This document shows, piece by piece, positions 46,538-55,107 of a stretch of 64,000 nucleotides of DNA. How positions within the stretch are numbered: the stretch's first letter is position 1; every line of letters begins with the position of its first letter. Source of the stretch: Pyxidicoccus trucidator (GTDB taxonomy: Bacteria > Myxococcota > Myxococcia > Myxococcales > Myxococcaceae); assembly GCF_010894435.1 (NCBI RefSeq), contig NZ_JAAIXZ010000004.1, positions 420,300 to 484,299 on the forward strand. Reading direction: 5' to 3'. A model generated the notes under the pieces. It was given only the letters and a program-made list of their open reading frames with translations, was not told the origin of the DNA and did no database searches. Made by a program: the position numbers and the translations under genes.

Positions 46538-48397
46538 TTGCGTTGCTCATCGCTCCACGGGGGATTTGCTCCCCTGGCCATCGTCCTCTTCATCGCCCTC
46601 TCGGGCTGCGACCCCACCGTCGAGGCGGTGGACGACGAAGTCGCGTGCGCGGGCGTGCGGTGCACGGCGGGCGCGTGCTTCTCCAACGGGGGGCAGCCGA
46701 GCTGCCGCTGCGGCCCGTGGGAGGAGTCGGCGGGGCTGCTGTGCCAGGTCGCCGTCTTCGTGGTGCCGGATGATCATGGGGGCTCGCCCGAGGAGGCCAC
46801 TCCGGTGACGGTAGGGGAGGGGCCGGTGGAGTCCCGCATCAGCGCCAGCACGCGTGGCATGTCGGACCGGGACCTCTTCACCTTCACCGCGAAGGCGGGC
46901 CACAGCTACGTCTTCCATTGCGTGTCCGTGTCGCTGCCCCACTGTCAGCCCCGCCTGCTGGATGCCGCGGGTCGCCACCTGGGGGCCTTCACCCTCGACG
47001 CGAAGCGGTCCGCGTGGCTCTTCACGGGGCTGGAGGAGGGCACGTGGTACGTCGAGGTGTCCGGAGACGGAGGCAGCACGGGGACGTACACGTACCAGCT
47101 GCTGGACCTGGGCCTGGACGACTACGGCAACTACCCGGAGGCCGCGTCCCGGGTCAGCCCGTCCGAGGTGCCCTTCACGGTGACGAGCACCTTCCTGGCG
47201 GACGATGACGTCGTCCGCTTCCAGGCCGTCGAGGGACATGGCTACCGCTTCGGCTGCGAGCTGCCGACGTTGGAGTCCGGGGTGGTGCTGCGGCTGCTGG
47301 AGGCTTCGGGCCGGGTGGTGGACTCCGCCGAGGGACTCGGGACGCGCCGCCTGCCCCAGCTGGACTTGAAGGCCACCACCTCCGGACCCCGGTTCGTGCA
47401 GGTGAGCCCGACGTACGGGCAGACGCCGATGACGTTCAACTGCCGGTTGACGGACCTGGGCCTGGATGACCATGGGGACACGACGGCCACCGCCACGCGG
47501 CTGACGCCCGGGGTGCCCGTCTCCGTCCGCATGCACTCCAGAAAGGACGTGGACGAGCTCGTCTTCACCGCGCAGCTCGGCCACCACTATGTGCTGCGGC
47601 AGCAGCCGCCGGTTCCCGTGGACATCCAGCTCTTCGATGCCGGCGGGCGACGGCTGGGCGTGAGCGTCCCCAACGGGTACCTCTACGTCCCGGGGGGTGC
47701 GGGGGCGTATCACCTCAGGCTCACGGCGCCCCGGAGCGGCTCCTCGGACGAAGCCTTCAACCTGGTGGTGGAGGACCTGGGCCCGGACGACTACCCCGCC
47801 TACGTGACGGATGAGGCGCCCCATCCACTGGGCGTCCCGATTCCAGTGCGTGCCCACTCCGCGGTGGACCCGGACAGCCTCGACTTCGGCGTGGAGGCGA
47901 ACGGTGTCTACGCCATGACGTGCGAGCCCGAGTGCCGGGCGAACATCTTCGTCACCGGCTCGTGGGACACCTCGGCTCCCGCGCTGGTGGGCTCCAAGCA
48001 CTTCAGCGCCAACGGCGACACGTCCCTCAACATCACCCTGAGGCCGAGCGCCGTCCTGGGGGGCGCGCACACCGTGAAGCTGGAGCGGGTGGGGACGGAT
48101 GACCACCCGAGCACCCAGGCCGGCGCCACGAGGCTGGCGCTGCCAGTCTCGATAGCGGGCAACTTCGAGGCGGAGAACGACCTGGAGTTCTTCATCGTCC
48201 CGCTGCAGGCCGGACGGGCCTACAGGGTGGAGGCTCCACCGTCCGTGAGGGTGTCCTTCCTGGGGCCGGACGGTTACTGGGAGGCGGCCATGGGCGGCCG
48301 GTACGTGGCGCGGGCGACGAGCAACCACGGGCTGACGCTCCGTCTGGAGGAGGGTGGCTTTCCGGGGACGTGGAGCCTGAAGCTCACGCCGGAGTGA
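46538..48397 (+). CDS. Cys-rich lipoprotein with repeated beta-sandwich modules (paralog 2)
   Basis: 619 residues from a TTG at 46538; GAGG lies seven bases upstream and no ATG or GTG exists in frame before the signal. The lipobox is ALSGC. The Cys-knot (CAGVRCTAGACFSNGGQ then CRCGPWEES) is nearly identical to that of the preceding gene, also at DNA level, and the DLGLDDYGN/DLGLDDHGD modules repeat about five times, two more than in the neighbour. This points to tandem duplication followed by module gain or loss. Function unknown; cell-surface. Confidence 0.7.
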   Translation: MRCSSLHGGFAPLAIVLFIALSGCDPTVEAVDDEVACAGVRCTAGACFSNGGQPSCRCGPWEESAGLLCQVAVFVVPDDHGGSPEEATPVTVGEGPVESRISASTRGMSDRDLFTFTAKAGHSYVFHCVSVSLPHCQPRLLDAAGRHLGAFTLDAKRSAWLFTGLEEGTWYVEVSGDGGSTGTYTYQLLDLGLDDYGNYPEAASRVSPSEVPFTVTSTFLADDDVVRFQAVEGHGYRFGCELPTLESGVVLRLLEASGRVVDSAEGLGTRRLPQLDLKATTSGPRFVQVSPTYGQTPMTFNCRLTDLGLDDHGDTTATATRLTPGVPVSVRMHSRKDVDELVFTAQLGHHYVLRQQPPVPVDIQLFDAGGRRLGVSVPNGYLYVPGGAGAYHLRLTAPRSGSSDEAFNLVVEDLGPDDYPAYVTDEAPHPLGVPIPVRAHSAVDPDSLDFGVEANGVYAMTCEPECRANIFVTGSWDTSAPALVGSKHFSANGDTSLNITLRPSAVLGGAHTVKLERVGTDDHPSTQAGATRLALPVSIAGNFEAENDLEFFIVPLQAGRAYRVEAPPSVRVSFLGPDGYWEAAMGGRYVARATSNHGLTLRLEEGGFPGTWSLKLTPE

Positions 48398-48435
48398 GGG
48401 CCGAGCGCTTGACTCGGTGGGCCGGGCGGAGGGCA

Positions 48436-49794
48436 ATGCGTCCCATGCGACGAGCGCTCCTGCTGGGTTCCCTGCTCCTGTCCTTCTCCGCCACGGCGGC
48501 GGAGGCTCCCAAGTCCTCCGCGGCGAAGGAGGCTCCCAAGTCCTACGTCCTCAAGGCCGCGCGCCTGTTCGACGCGAAGACGGGGCGGCTCGTCACGCCG
48601 GGCGTGGTGGTGGTGCAGGGCGGGAAGGTGGCGGCGGTGGGGCAGGGGGCGAGCGTGCCCGCCGGGGCCCGGGTGGTGGAGCTGGGTGACGCCACGCTGC
48701 TGCCGGGCTTCATGGATGCGCACACGCACCTGACGGGCGAGCCCGGCGACGACTGGCGCCAGGACGTCATCGACGACCTGCAGCGCACCATTCCCGAGCA
48801 GACGCTGGAGTCGCTGCCGAAGGTGCGCGCCACGCTGATGGCGGGCTTCACCACGGTGCGCAACCTGGGAGCGCCGGACTTCATCGACGTGGGGCTGCGC
48901 AACTCCATCCGCCGGGGCACGGTGGTGGGGCCGCGCATCCTCGCGGCCACGGTGGGGTTGGGCAGCACGGGCGGGCACTGTGACGGGGGCAACTCCTTCC
49001 GCAAGGGGACGTTCGTGGAGGAGTCCACGCGCGGCGTGGCGGACGGCCCGGAGGCGCTGCGCGCCAAGGTGCGGGAGAACCTCAAGTTTGGCGCGGACCT
49101 CATCAAGGTGTGCGCCACGGGCGGGGTGCTGAGCCTGAACTCGGACGTGGACTCGCCGCAGCTCACGCAGGCGGAGCTGGACGCCATCGTCGACGAGGCG
49201 CACGCGCGCAAGCGCAAGGTGGCGGCGCACGCGCACGGGGCGGAAGGGGCGAAGCGGGCCATCCGCGCGGGAGTGGACTCCATCGAGCACGGCTCGATGC
49301 TGGACGACGAGGCGCTGGATTTGATGACGCGCAAGGGCACCTGGTACGTGCCCACGGCGATGGCCTTCCAGGGCGTGAAGGAGCGGGCGGACCAGGGGAA
49401 GATGCCGGAGGAGAACATCCGCAAGGTGCGCGCGGTGGACGAGGCGCGGAAGCAGGCGCTGCGCAAGGCGATTGCGAAGGGCGTGCGGATTGCCTTCGGC
49501 ACGGACGCGGGCGTCTTCGCGCACGGGCGCAACGCGGGTGAGTTCGCGCTGATGGTGGAGGCGGGGCTGCCCGCGGCCGAGGCGCTGCGCGCGGCGACGG
49601 TGAACGCGGCGGAATTGCTGGGCGTGTCCGCGACGCTGGGCACGCTGGAGCCCGGGAAGCTGGCGGACGTGGTGGCGGTGCCGGGCAACCCGCTCCAGGA
49701 CATCCGCAAGACGGAGGCCGTCTTCTTCGTGATGAAGGAGGGCGTCATCCACCGGCACGACACGGCGACGGTGGCGCCGAACGCGGCGCGCTGA
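48436..49794 (+). CDS. Secreted amidohydrolase (imidazolonepropionase / Xaa-Pro dipeptidase-like)
   Basis: 452 residues from the ATG at 48436. A signal peptide (MRPMRRALLLGSLLLSFSATAAEA) makes it periplasmic or extracellular. A short direct repeat (EAPKSSAAKEAPKS) follows. Metal site: H96-T-H98 in MDAHTHLTG, Lys224 in LIKVCATGG, then AAHAHG, SIEHGS and the terminal Asp in FGTDAG. The C-terminal strand returns to the small beta domain (GTLEPGKLADVVAV). Homologs hydrolyse dipeptides or cyclic amides. It begins 38 bases after the second lipoprotein and is probably in the same operon. Confidence 0.88.
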   Translation: MRPMRRALLLGSLLLSFSATAAEAPKSSAAKEAPKSYVLKAARLFDAKTGRLVTPGVVVVQGGKVAAVGQGASVPAGARVVELGDATLLPGFMDAHTHLTGEPGDDWRQDVIDDLQRTIPEQTLESLPKVRATLMAGFTTVRNLGAPDFIDVGLRNSIRRGTVVGPRILAATVGLGSTGGHCDGGNSFRKGTFVEESTRGVADGPEALRAKVRENLKFGADLIKVCATGGVLSLNSDVDSPQLTQAELDAIVDEAHARKRKVAAHAHGAEGAKRAIRAGVDSIEHGSMLDDEALDLMTRKGTWYVPTAMAFQGVKERADQGKMPEENIRKVRAVDEARKQALRKAIAKGVRIAFGTDAGVFAHGRNAGEFALMVEAGLPAAEALRAATVNAAELLGVSATLGTLEPGKLADVVAVPGNPLQDIRKTEAVFFVMKEGVIHRHDTATVAPNAAR

Positions 49795-49800
49795 GCGCGG

Positions 49801-50907
49801 CTACGGCAGGCAGATTTCGAAGCCGGTGCGTCCGGGCGGGAAGGTGTCGCGCGGGCGCGAGGCGGGCGTCACGGCGTAGAGGTGGAAGTCGAGCCGGCGC
49901 TGGAGGAAGCCCTTCAGCGCCGGAGCCAGCGCGTCGTCCTCACCCTGGTAGAGGGTGAAGAAGTGGAAGCCCTGGCCGTGGAAGTCCGCGTACACGCGCT
50001 CCAGCAGGGCGCGGAAGATGGCGGGGTCCTCGCCGCGCACGCTGGTGTTGCAGAGGTAGAAGTAGCGGAAGTCGCTGCCCGGCGCGGGGAGGCGCGGCGC
50101 CCGCACCACGGACGCCATGGCATTCCAGCCGAGCCGCACCCAGCGCATGCCGCCCCGGTACGCGTGCACGCGGTAGCGCTTCACCGCCTCCGGGTTCCAC
50201 GCGGAGGTGCAGCCCACCAGCCGCCCGCCCGAGTCGAAGGCGAGGTACGTGTCCTCCACGCGCAGGCCCGGCCACCGGGCGAAGCGGTGCTCCAGCTCGC
50301 CGGTGTCGTAGCGGTAGCCGAAGGGGCGCGCGCGGTGGTCCTCGTCGAGGAGCGTGGCCAGGGCGGGCACGTCCCCGGGGGTGGCGCGGCGGACGGTGAA
50401 GGGGCTGGGGCGTGGGCGGCGACGCAGGAGGAACTGGATGGAGACGGCGGAGAAGCGGCGGAGCAGGGCGTAGTGGGGCTGGGCCTCGCGTCCGGGCCGC
50501 CTGCGCACGAGCGCCTGGAGGGCGGTGGCATTGGAGGCCATGACGGCGGTGAGGAAGGTGTCCACGCCCAGGCGCTGCGCGGTCTCCTCGAGCACGGGGC
50601 CGAAGTAGCGGGCGAGGCCGCGTGCACGGCGCGCGGCGAAGCGGGTGCGCAGGTCGCCCAGGTACCCCACGCGGCAGGGGCGGCCTTCGAGCCAGCCGTC
50701 CCGCACGTGGATGGCGCCCATGCCGTCGAGCGGGCCGCCCTCGCCGTGGACCCAGACCTCGGCGTCACCGCGCTGCATGTCGAAGAGGGAGAAGTAGTCG
50801 GGGGCGCGCTGGGTGGAGAGGACCAGCTCGCCCTGCATGGGCACCGCGCCGAACAACTCGAGCAGCGCGGCATTGTCATCACGGGTGGCGCGTCGGAGCA
50901 GGCTCAT
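49801..50907 (-). CDS. Tandem GNAT-fold protein
   Basis: 368 residues. The N-terminal half (LLRRATRDDNAALLELF, MGAIHVRDGWLEGRPCRVGY, LGDLRTRFAARRARGLARYF) has the GNAT strand order and an R-x-x-x-x-G/A acetyl-CoA-type loop; the second half (FTVRRATPGDVPALATLLDE) starts a second GNAT-like domain. This resembles two-domain GNAT acyltransferases found near lipid genes. Substrate unknown; cytosolic. It diverges from the PAP2 gene and ends six bases from the amidohydrolase. Confidence 0.68.
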   Translation of the reverse strand: MSLLRRATRDDNAALLELFGAVPMQGELVLSTQRAPDYFSLFDMQRGDAEVWVHGEGGPLDGMGAIHVRDGWLEGRPCRVGYLGDLRTRFAARRARGLARYFGPVLEETAQRLGVDTFLTAVMASNATALQALVRRRPGREAQPHYALLRRFSAVSIQFLLRRRPRPSPFTVRRATPGDVPALATLLDEDHRARPFGYRYDTGELEHRFARWPGLRVEDTYLAFDSGGRLVGCTSAWNPEAVKRYRVHAYRGGMRWVRLGWNAMASVVRAPRLPAPGSDFRYFYLCNTSVRGEDPAIFRALLERVYADFHGQGFHFFTLYQGEDDALAPALKGFLQRRLDFHLYAVTPASRPRDTFPPGRTGFEICLP

Positions 50908-51033
50908 GCGGCGGCGGGGAGCCTACGCGAGAACGTCGCGCAAGGCCCCGCGCTGGCCGTGCGTTGGCGGGGAGGCCGGCGCCGTGCTCACATCCGGACG
51001 CGGAGTGCCCCAAGGGGTACGGAAGGAAGGGCC

Positions 51034-51699
51034 ATGCGGGAGCTGTTGCTGCGCCTCAACCGCCACTTCGCTGGCCGCCTGGCCACCACGGTGGTGGTGT
51101 TGATGGGGACCTTCCAGTGCTACTGGTGGCTGAACGCGAACCTGCCGCCGCGCTTCGACTTGTCCCTGCCGGTGGATTCGGCCATCCCGTTCCTGCCGTG
51201 GACGTACGCCGTCTATACGTCCTTCTTCGTCTTCCCGCTCGTGGCGGCCTGGGCGCTGGAGGCCGAGGAGTACGTGCGGATGCTGGGCGCGGTGCTGGTG
51301 GTGAATGCGCTGTGCTACCTGGGCTTCTTCCTCTTCACCTCGCACTTCCCGCGCCCGTCGGTGGAGTCGATTGAGTCGCTCTACTGGCGCGAGCAGTTCC
51401 GGGTGATGTGGTCTCAGGATTTGCCGGGCAACACGTTCCCGAGTCTCCACGTCGCCGTCACCGTGCTCGGGGCGCTGCGGCTGCGGCACCGGCGCGCGGG
51501 TGTGCTGTGGCTGGTGTGGGCCGGGCTCATCTCGCTGTCCACGCTCACCGTGAAGCAGCACTTCGTGGTGGATGTGGTGGGCGGCGTGGCGGTGGCGCTC
51601 GCGGCGCATGCGGTGTTCTTCCGGCGGTGGTCCGTGGGTGGAGCGGACGCCGGGACACCCGTGGGCGCGGTGAAGGTGCCGGGCGAGGTCCGCCCGTGA
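51034..51699 (+). CDS. PAP2-type membrane phosphatase / inositol-phosphotransferase-like
   Basis: 221 residues from the ATG at 51034 with AAGGAAGG upstream. Five or six membrane segments. PAP2 motifs: FTSHFPRP (101-108) as degenerate C1, FPSLH (135-139) as C2, and STLTVKQHFVVD (169-180) as C3 with His176 and Asp180, although the usual SR of C3 is ST. Relatives dephosphorylate or transfer lipid head groups at the membrane. The stop overlaps the desaturase start (GTGA), so both enzymes probably act on one lipid. Confidence 0.78.
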   Translation: MRELLLRLNRHFAGRLATTVVVLMGTFQCYWWLNANLPPRFDLSLPVDSAIPFLPWTYAVYTSFFVFPLVAAWALEAEEYVRMLGAVLVVNALCYLGFFLFTSHFPRPSVESIESLYWREQFRVMWSQDLPGNTFPSLHVAVTVLGALRLRHRRAGVLWLVWAGLISLSTLTVKQHFVVDVVGGVAVALAAHAVFFRRWSVGGADAGTPVGAVKVPGEVRP

Positions 51700-52619
51700 G
51701 TGGCGCACCCGTGGACATTCCCGCTCCGCCGGGGCGGCTCAACGTGGTGCTCGCGCTGGGCATCGTCGGTGGGGGCGTGGCGCTTCAGTGGCTGGCCTCA
51801 CGCGCGGAGGGCTGGCCCGGAGTGCTCGGCGCGGGAGTGGCCTTCTCGTTCCTGTTCCTGCCGCTGTACTCGCTGCTGCACGAGTCCGAGCACCGCGTGT
51901 TCCACTCGAGGCCGGTGGTCAACGAGGGCTTCGGCCTGTTGCTGGCGGCGTTCTTCCCCGGGCCGTTCTCCTTCCTGCGCGCGTGTCACCTGGGGCACCA
52001 CCGCCGCAACCGCAGCGACGCGGAGATGTTCGACCTGTACTACCCGGGAGACGATGTGCGGAGAAAGCGCGTCATCTTCTACTCGCTCTACCTGGGAGGC
52101 TTCTGGCTGCTGGTGCCCCTGGCGATGGCGGTGGTGCTGGTGGCTCCTGGGGCGCTGCGCGGAAGGCTGGTGAAGGACCCCTCCGCCGTGGCCATGGTGG
52201 AGGGCGTCCCCGAGTCCTTCATGCGCCGCATCCGCCTGGAGTGTGTCGGCGTGGTGCTGCTGCACGTGGGACTGGTGCTCGGGCTGGGGCTGTCGCCTGG
52301 GCGGTACCTGCTGCTGTATGCGCTCTTCGGGCTCAACTGGTCGGCGCAGCAGTACGTCACGCATGCGCACAGTCCGAGGCATGTGCTGGATGGGGCGCAC
52401 AACCTGCGGGCCCATCCGCTGTACGAGTCCCTGTTGCTGCACTTCAACTGGCACCTGGCGCACCACCAGCATCCGCGCGTGCCGTGGCTGTACCTTCCGC
52501 GCCACGACGACCCGACCCGCGAGCGGCCGGGATACCTCACGGCCTTCCTGCGCTTCTGGCGCGGGCCGAAGCCCGTGGGGCCGGTGTCCGTGGGTGACTC
52601 GGCCTCGTCAGCGGGCTGA
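51696..52619 (+). CDS. Membrane fatty-acid desaturase (second in window)
   Basis: 307 residues from a GTG at 51696 with GAGG seven bases upstream and overlapping the PAP2 stop. His boxes are HESEH (62-66), HLGHHRRN (98-105) and HFNWHLAHHQHP (249-260). Several hydrophobic helices lie between them. It is not the same subgroup as the desaturase at 22 kb, since spacing and second box differ. The 3' end overlaps the convergent Cys-rich gene by 12 bases. Confidence 0.85.
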   Translation: MSGAPVDIPAPPGRLNVVLALGIVGGGVALQWLASRAEGWPGVLGAGVAFSFLFLPLYSLLHESEHRVFHSRPVVNEGFGLLLAAFFPGPFSFLRACHLGHHRRNRSDAEMFDLYYPGDDVRRKRVIFYSLYLGGFWLLVPLAMAVVLVAPGALRGRLVKDPSAVAMVEGVPESFMRRIRLECVGVVLLHVGLVLGLGLSPGRYLLLYALFGLNWSAQQYVTHAHSPRHVLDGAHNLRAHPLYESLLLHFNWHLAHHQHPRVPWLYLPRHDDPTRERPGYLTAFLRFWRGPKPVGPVSVGDSASSAG

Positions 52620-53513
52620 GCGCTCGCGGAGGCTCACGGAGCACAGCCAGCGTCGGGTGCCTGGAAAGTAGGAGCAGGCCTCACGGGGGCCGCAGGCATG
52701 GGCGTCCTTCGCGTCACAGGGGCGCCGACACTTTCCCTGCTCGCAGAAGGTTCCCGCGGGGCAGGGTGGACGGCCAGCGCCGCACCGTTGGATGCACTCC
52801 ATGGCAATTTCACCTGGACTGCCGGGGAGATAGCCCGTGCGACAGGAAGCTCCTTCGGGACAGCCCTGGCGCTGACAGTTCTCCCCCCAGATTTTGCCAC
52901 ACACCGAGGAGCCATCCTTGAAAGGGACGCACTCCTGTCCCTCAGGGCAGGTGCGTCCCTCACAGGTCGGCATGCAGGAAGGCCCTTCGCGACCCTGCAA
53001 ACAGATTGAGCCCCCAGGGCAGGAGCCCAAAACTCCAAGCTGGCACGGGCGCCCACAGTGGCTGTTGCAGAGCAGGCCCGGGCGACAGATTTCTTCCTGT
53101 TTGAAGGTGAAGGAGGAGTAGCAGGGCTCCCCCTCTTCCGCCGTACCTCGGACAACGCAACTGTGTATCCAGGGGCCTCCGCCCCGGCTCTTCAACGCCC
53201 GACAGGTGAACCCCTCCGCGCATTGGAGGTCCGTCTGGCACTCACTGGCCATGCAGATTGAGTGTCCAGAGCCCAGGCTCAGGCATCCGAGCGGGGGCTC
53301 ACAGTCCTCCGCCTTCCGGCAGGAGCGCTCATGGGTCATGAGTGCACGGCGCTCATCAAGAGTCAGGATGGGGCTTACCGCCCTCACCTCCCCACGGTCC
53401 TCCCGGGCCATGGGCTTGCTATCGGACCGGAATCGCCCTGCGCCAACCGCCAGAATGAGCGGCAGCGGGAGCAGGAGCGTTGCAAGGGTTGCGAGAAAGG
53501 GGCGCCACTTCAT
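52608..53513 (-). CDS. Secreted Cys-rich protein
   Basis: 301 residues from the ATG at 53513, which overlaps the stop of the small lipoprotein (ATGA); a TTG at 53531 would add six residues. The signal or anchor helix (MKWRPFLATLATLLLPLPLI) is followed by about 32 cysteines in short EGF/Dickkopf-like blocks (CRKAEDC, CQTDLQCAEGFTC, CEGRTCPEGQEC, CQRQGCPEGASC, CAGR..CPAGTFCEQGKC), a pattern frequent in myxobacterial surface proteins. Disulfide-rich and extracytoplasmic; ligand unknown. Overlaps the desaturase tail by 12 bases. Confidence 0.7.
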   Translation of the reverse strand: MKWRPFLATLATLLLPLPLILAVGAGRFRSDSKPMAREDRGEVRAVSPILTLDERRALMTHERSCRKAEDCEPPLGCLSLGSGHSICMASECQTDLQCAEGFTCRALKSRGGGPWIHSCVVRGTAEEGEPCYSSFTFKQEEICRPGLLCNSHCGRPCQLGVLGSCPGGSICLQGREGPSCMPTCEGRTCPEGQECVPFKDGSSVCGKIWGENCQRQGCPEGASCRTGYLPGSPGEIAMECIQRCGAGRPPCPAGTFCEQGKCRRPCDAKDAHACGPREACSYFPGTRRWLCSVSLRERSAR

Positions 53514-53734
53514 TGGCAGACCCGGGGACAATCCGAATCGTCCTGCCCATCGTCCTCGTCGGCTTTATCGCAGTCCTTCTTCCAGCTCTGGCCTGGAGGA
53601 CACTCCTGTTCCTGGGCCTCCCTCGTGTCCTTGCGCGCCGCCCGGTCCAGGAAGCCATCGCGCATGTGGTCATGCGGGCACCCCGTCCCGGCCGTGAGCA
53701 ATACCGCCGACATGACTCCGTGGCGCCAGCGCAT
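53510..53734 (-). CDS. Small lipoprotein upstream of Cys-rich gene
   Basis: 74 residues from the ATG at 53734; the open frame to 53818 adds a part without signal features. MRWRHGVMSAVLLTAGTGC gives a short signal with a lipobox-like AGTGC. The mature part is Asp/Lys-rich with four cysteines (CPHDH, QECPPGQSWKKDC, DSDCPRVC). Translationally coupled to the Cys-rich protein by ATGA, so the two may pair at the envelope. Small size makes the call moderate. Confidence 0.5.
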   Translation of the reverse strand: MRWRHGVMSAVLLTAGTGCPHDHMRDGFLDRAARKDTREAQEQECPPGQSWKKDCDKADEDDGQDDSDCPRVCQ

Positions 53735-53834
53735 GACTCCCCCCGTGGCGGCGACAGCCCATTCAGGGTAGCGCCAGGGAGGGACACGCTGCGCACGAGG
53801 GCCCGCGGGAGTGCTCAACAGCCGACGGCCAGCG

Positions 53835-54104
53835 TCAGCGTTCCGAGGCCTTCTTGAAGCGAAGTCGCTTCAACTCCTCGAAGCGAGCCCTGCTGCGCGG
53901 CGGAGTCGTCGCCACCAGCCCCTCGAGCATGCGCTTCGAGCTCTGGTAGATCTCCTCCACGGCGATGTCGAAGGCGTCGGTGTTCTGCTTCGACGGCTTG
54001 CGCGTGCTGGCGATCTTCCGGACGAACTGCAACGCCGCCGCGCGGATGTCGTCATCCGTGGCGGGAGGCTCGAAGTTGAACAGCGGCTTGATGTTCCGGC
54101 ACAT
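53835..54104 (-). CDS. DUF2277 protein
   Basis: 89 residues, the family's normal length. The sequence MCRNIKPLFNFEPPATDDDI, AALQFVRKIASTRKPSK and AFDIAVEEIYQSSKRML is a near-canonical DUF2277 pattern with invariant Cys2. Family members are small, helical and cytosolic, of unknown function. No signal or membrane segment. It is 100 bases upstream of the small lipoprotein on the same strand. Confidence 0.9.
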   Translation of the reverse strand: MCRNIKPLFNFEPPATDDDIRAAALQFVRKIASTRKPSKQNTDAFDIAVEEIYQSSKRMLEGLVATTPPRSRARFEELKRLRFKKASER

Positions 54105-54402
54105 GCCCCAAGGCTAACCCGAGGCCCGGTCAGAGCGCTCGCGGTGTGGAAGTCCCGAGGATGCGGGGGGACTCGGAGGGGCAGGCGGCCTGCGCGGCGG
54201 CGGGCGCCGCCTCGCTCGTCGTCGAGTCCCTGGCCCGTGGCCGCACCCGTCTCAAGATTCCCTGGGCGAAGATGCGGCTGCCCAGCACACAGGCGACCGT
54301 CCCGGGGCGGGCCAGGCGGCTTGCAAGAATCCAGGTGGGGCGAAGCCCTGTCCCACGGTCTCGCTGACGGAGCGGGCCGCAGTCGTTATAGAAACCGGAA
54401 CC

Positions 54403-54981
54403 ATGTCCTCTTCGTCTTCGCCCCGGACCTGTCTCGTCACCGACCGCGCGGAGCTGGAGCAGATTCTCCAGCTCCAGGCCGCCAACCTGCGCGACCACGT
54501 CGCTCCGGAGCAGGCCGCGCGCGAGGGCTTCGTCACGGTGGCCCACACGCTGGACGTGCTGGAGAAGATGCACGCGCTCGCGCCGAGCGTCATCGCGAAG
54601 GATGGCGGGAAGGTCGCTGGCTATGCGCTGGTGATGCCAGTGGGCGCGCGCGCCTTCGTCCCCATCCTGGACCCCATGTTCCAGCTCCTGGAGACGCTGA
54701 GCTGGCGCGGACGGCCGCTGCACGAGTGGGGCTACTACGTCATGGGACAGGTGTGCGTGGCCGAGGAGTACCGGGGCCAGGGCGTGTTCGATGCGCTCTA
54801 CCGCGAGCACTGCGTCAGCTACGCGGACCGCTTTGCCTGTACGGTGACGGAGGTGTCCACGAGCAACACGCGCTCGCTCCGGGCCCACGCCCGCGTCGGC
54901 TTCGAGACGCTCCAGACGTACCGGGACGCCACGGACGAGTGGGCGGTGATGGCGTTGAGCCTGCGTGACAGTGCTCGCTAG
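54403..54981 (+). CDS. GNAT family N-acetyltransferase
   Basis: 192 residues. Motif A of GNAT enzymes is clear in YYVMGQVCVAEEYRGQGVFDALY (V-x5-R-G-x-G acetyl-CoA pyrophosphate loop RGQGVF), with upstream strand KVAGYALVMPV and downstream motif B STSNTRSLRAHARVGFETL. The acceptor is unknown. Upstream, cgttatagaaaccgg may hold a -10-like TATAG but no -35 is evident. Cytosolic, apparently monocistronic. Confidence 0.85.
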   Translation: MSSSSSPRTCLVTDRAELEQILQLQAANLRDHVAPEQAAREGFVTVAHTLDVLEKMHALAPSVIAKDGGKVAGYALVMPVGARAFVPILDPMFQLLETLSWRGRPLHEWGYYVMGQVCVAEEYRGQGVFDALYREHCVSYADRFACTVTEVSTSNTRSLRAHARVGFETLQTYRDATDEWAVMALSLRDSAR

Positions 54982-55107
54982 TTCCGGGGAATGAGCGGAG
55001 CTGTTCAGCGTTGCATGGCCCCGGAAGCCGCGGGGGGCCTCCCCTTGTGTCCGGATGCTACGGTCCGGCGCCGCTTCCGTTCTCTCTTCACCCGGAGGGC
55101 CATACCC

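Noticed and set aside
54146..54367. 73-codon + strand frame in the DUF2277/GNAT gap
   Set aside because: No ribosome site, no recognisable motif, low complexity; treated as non-coding.
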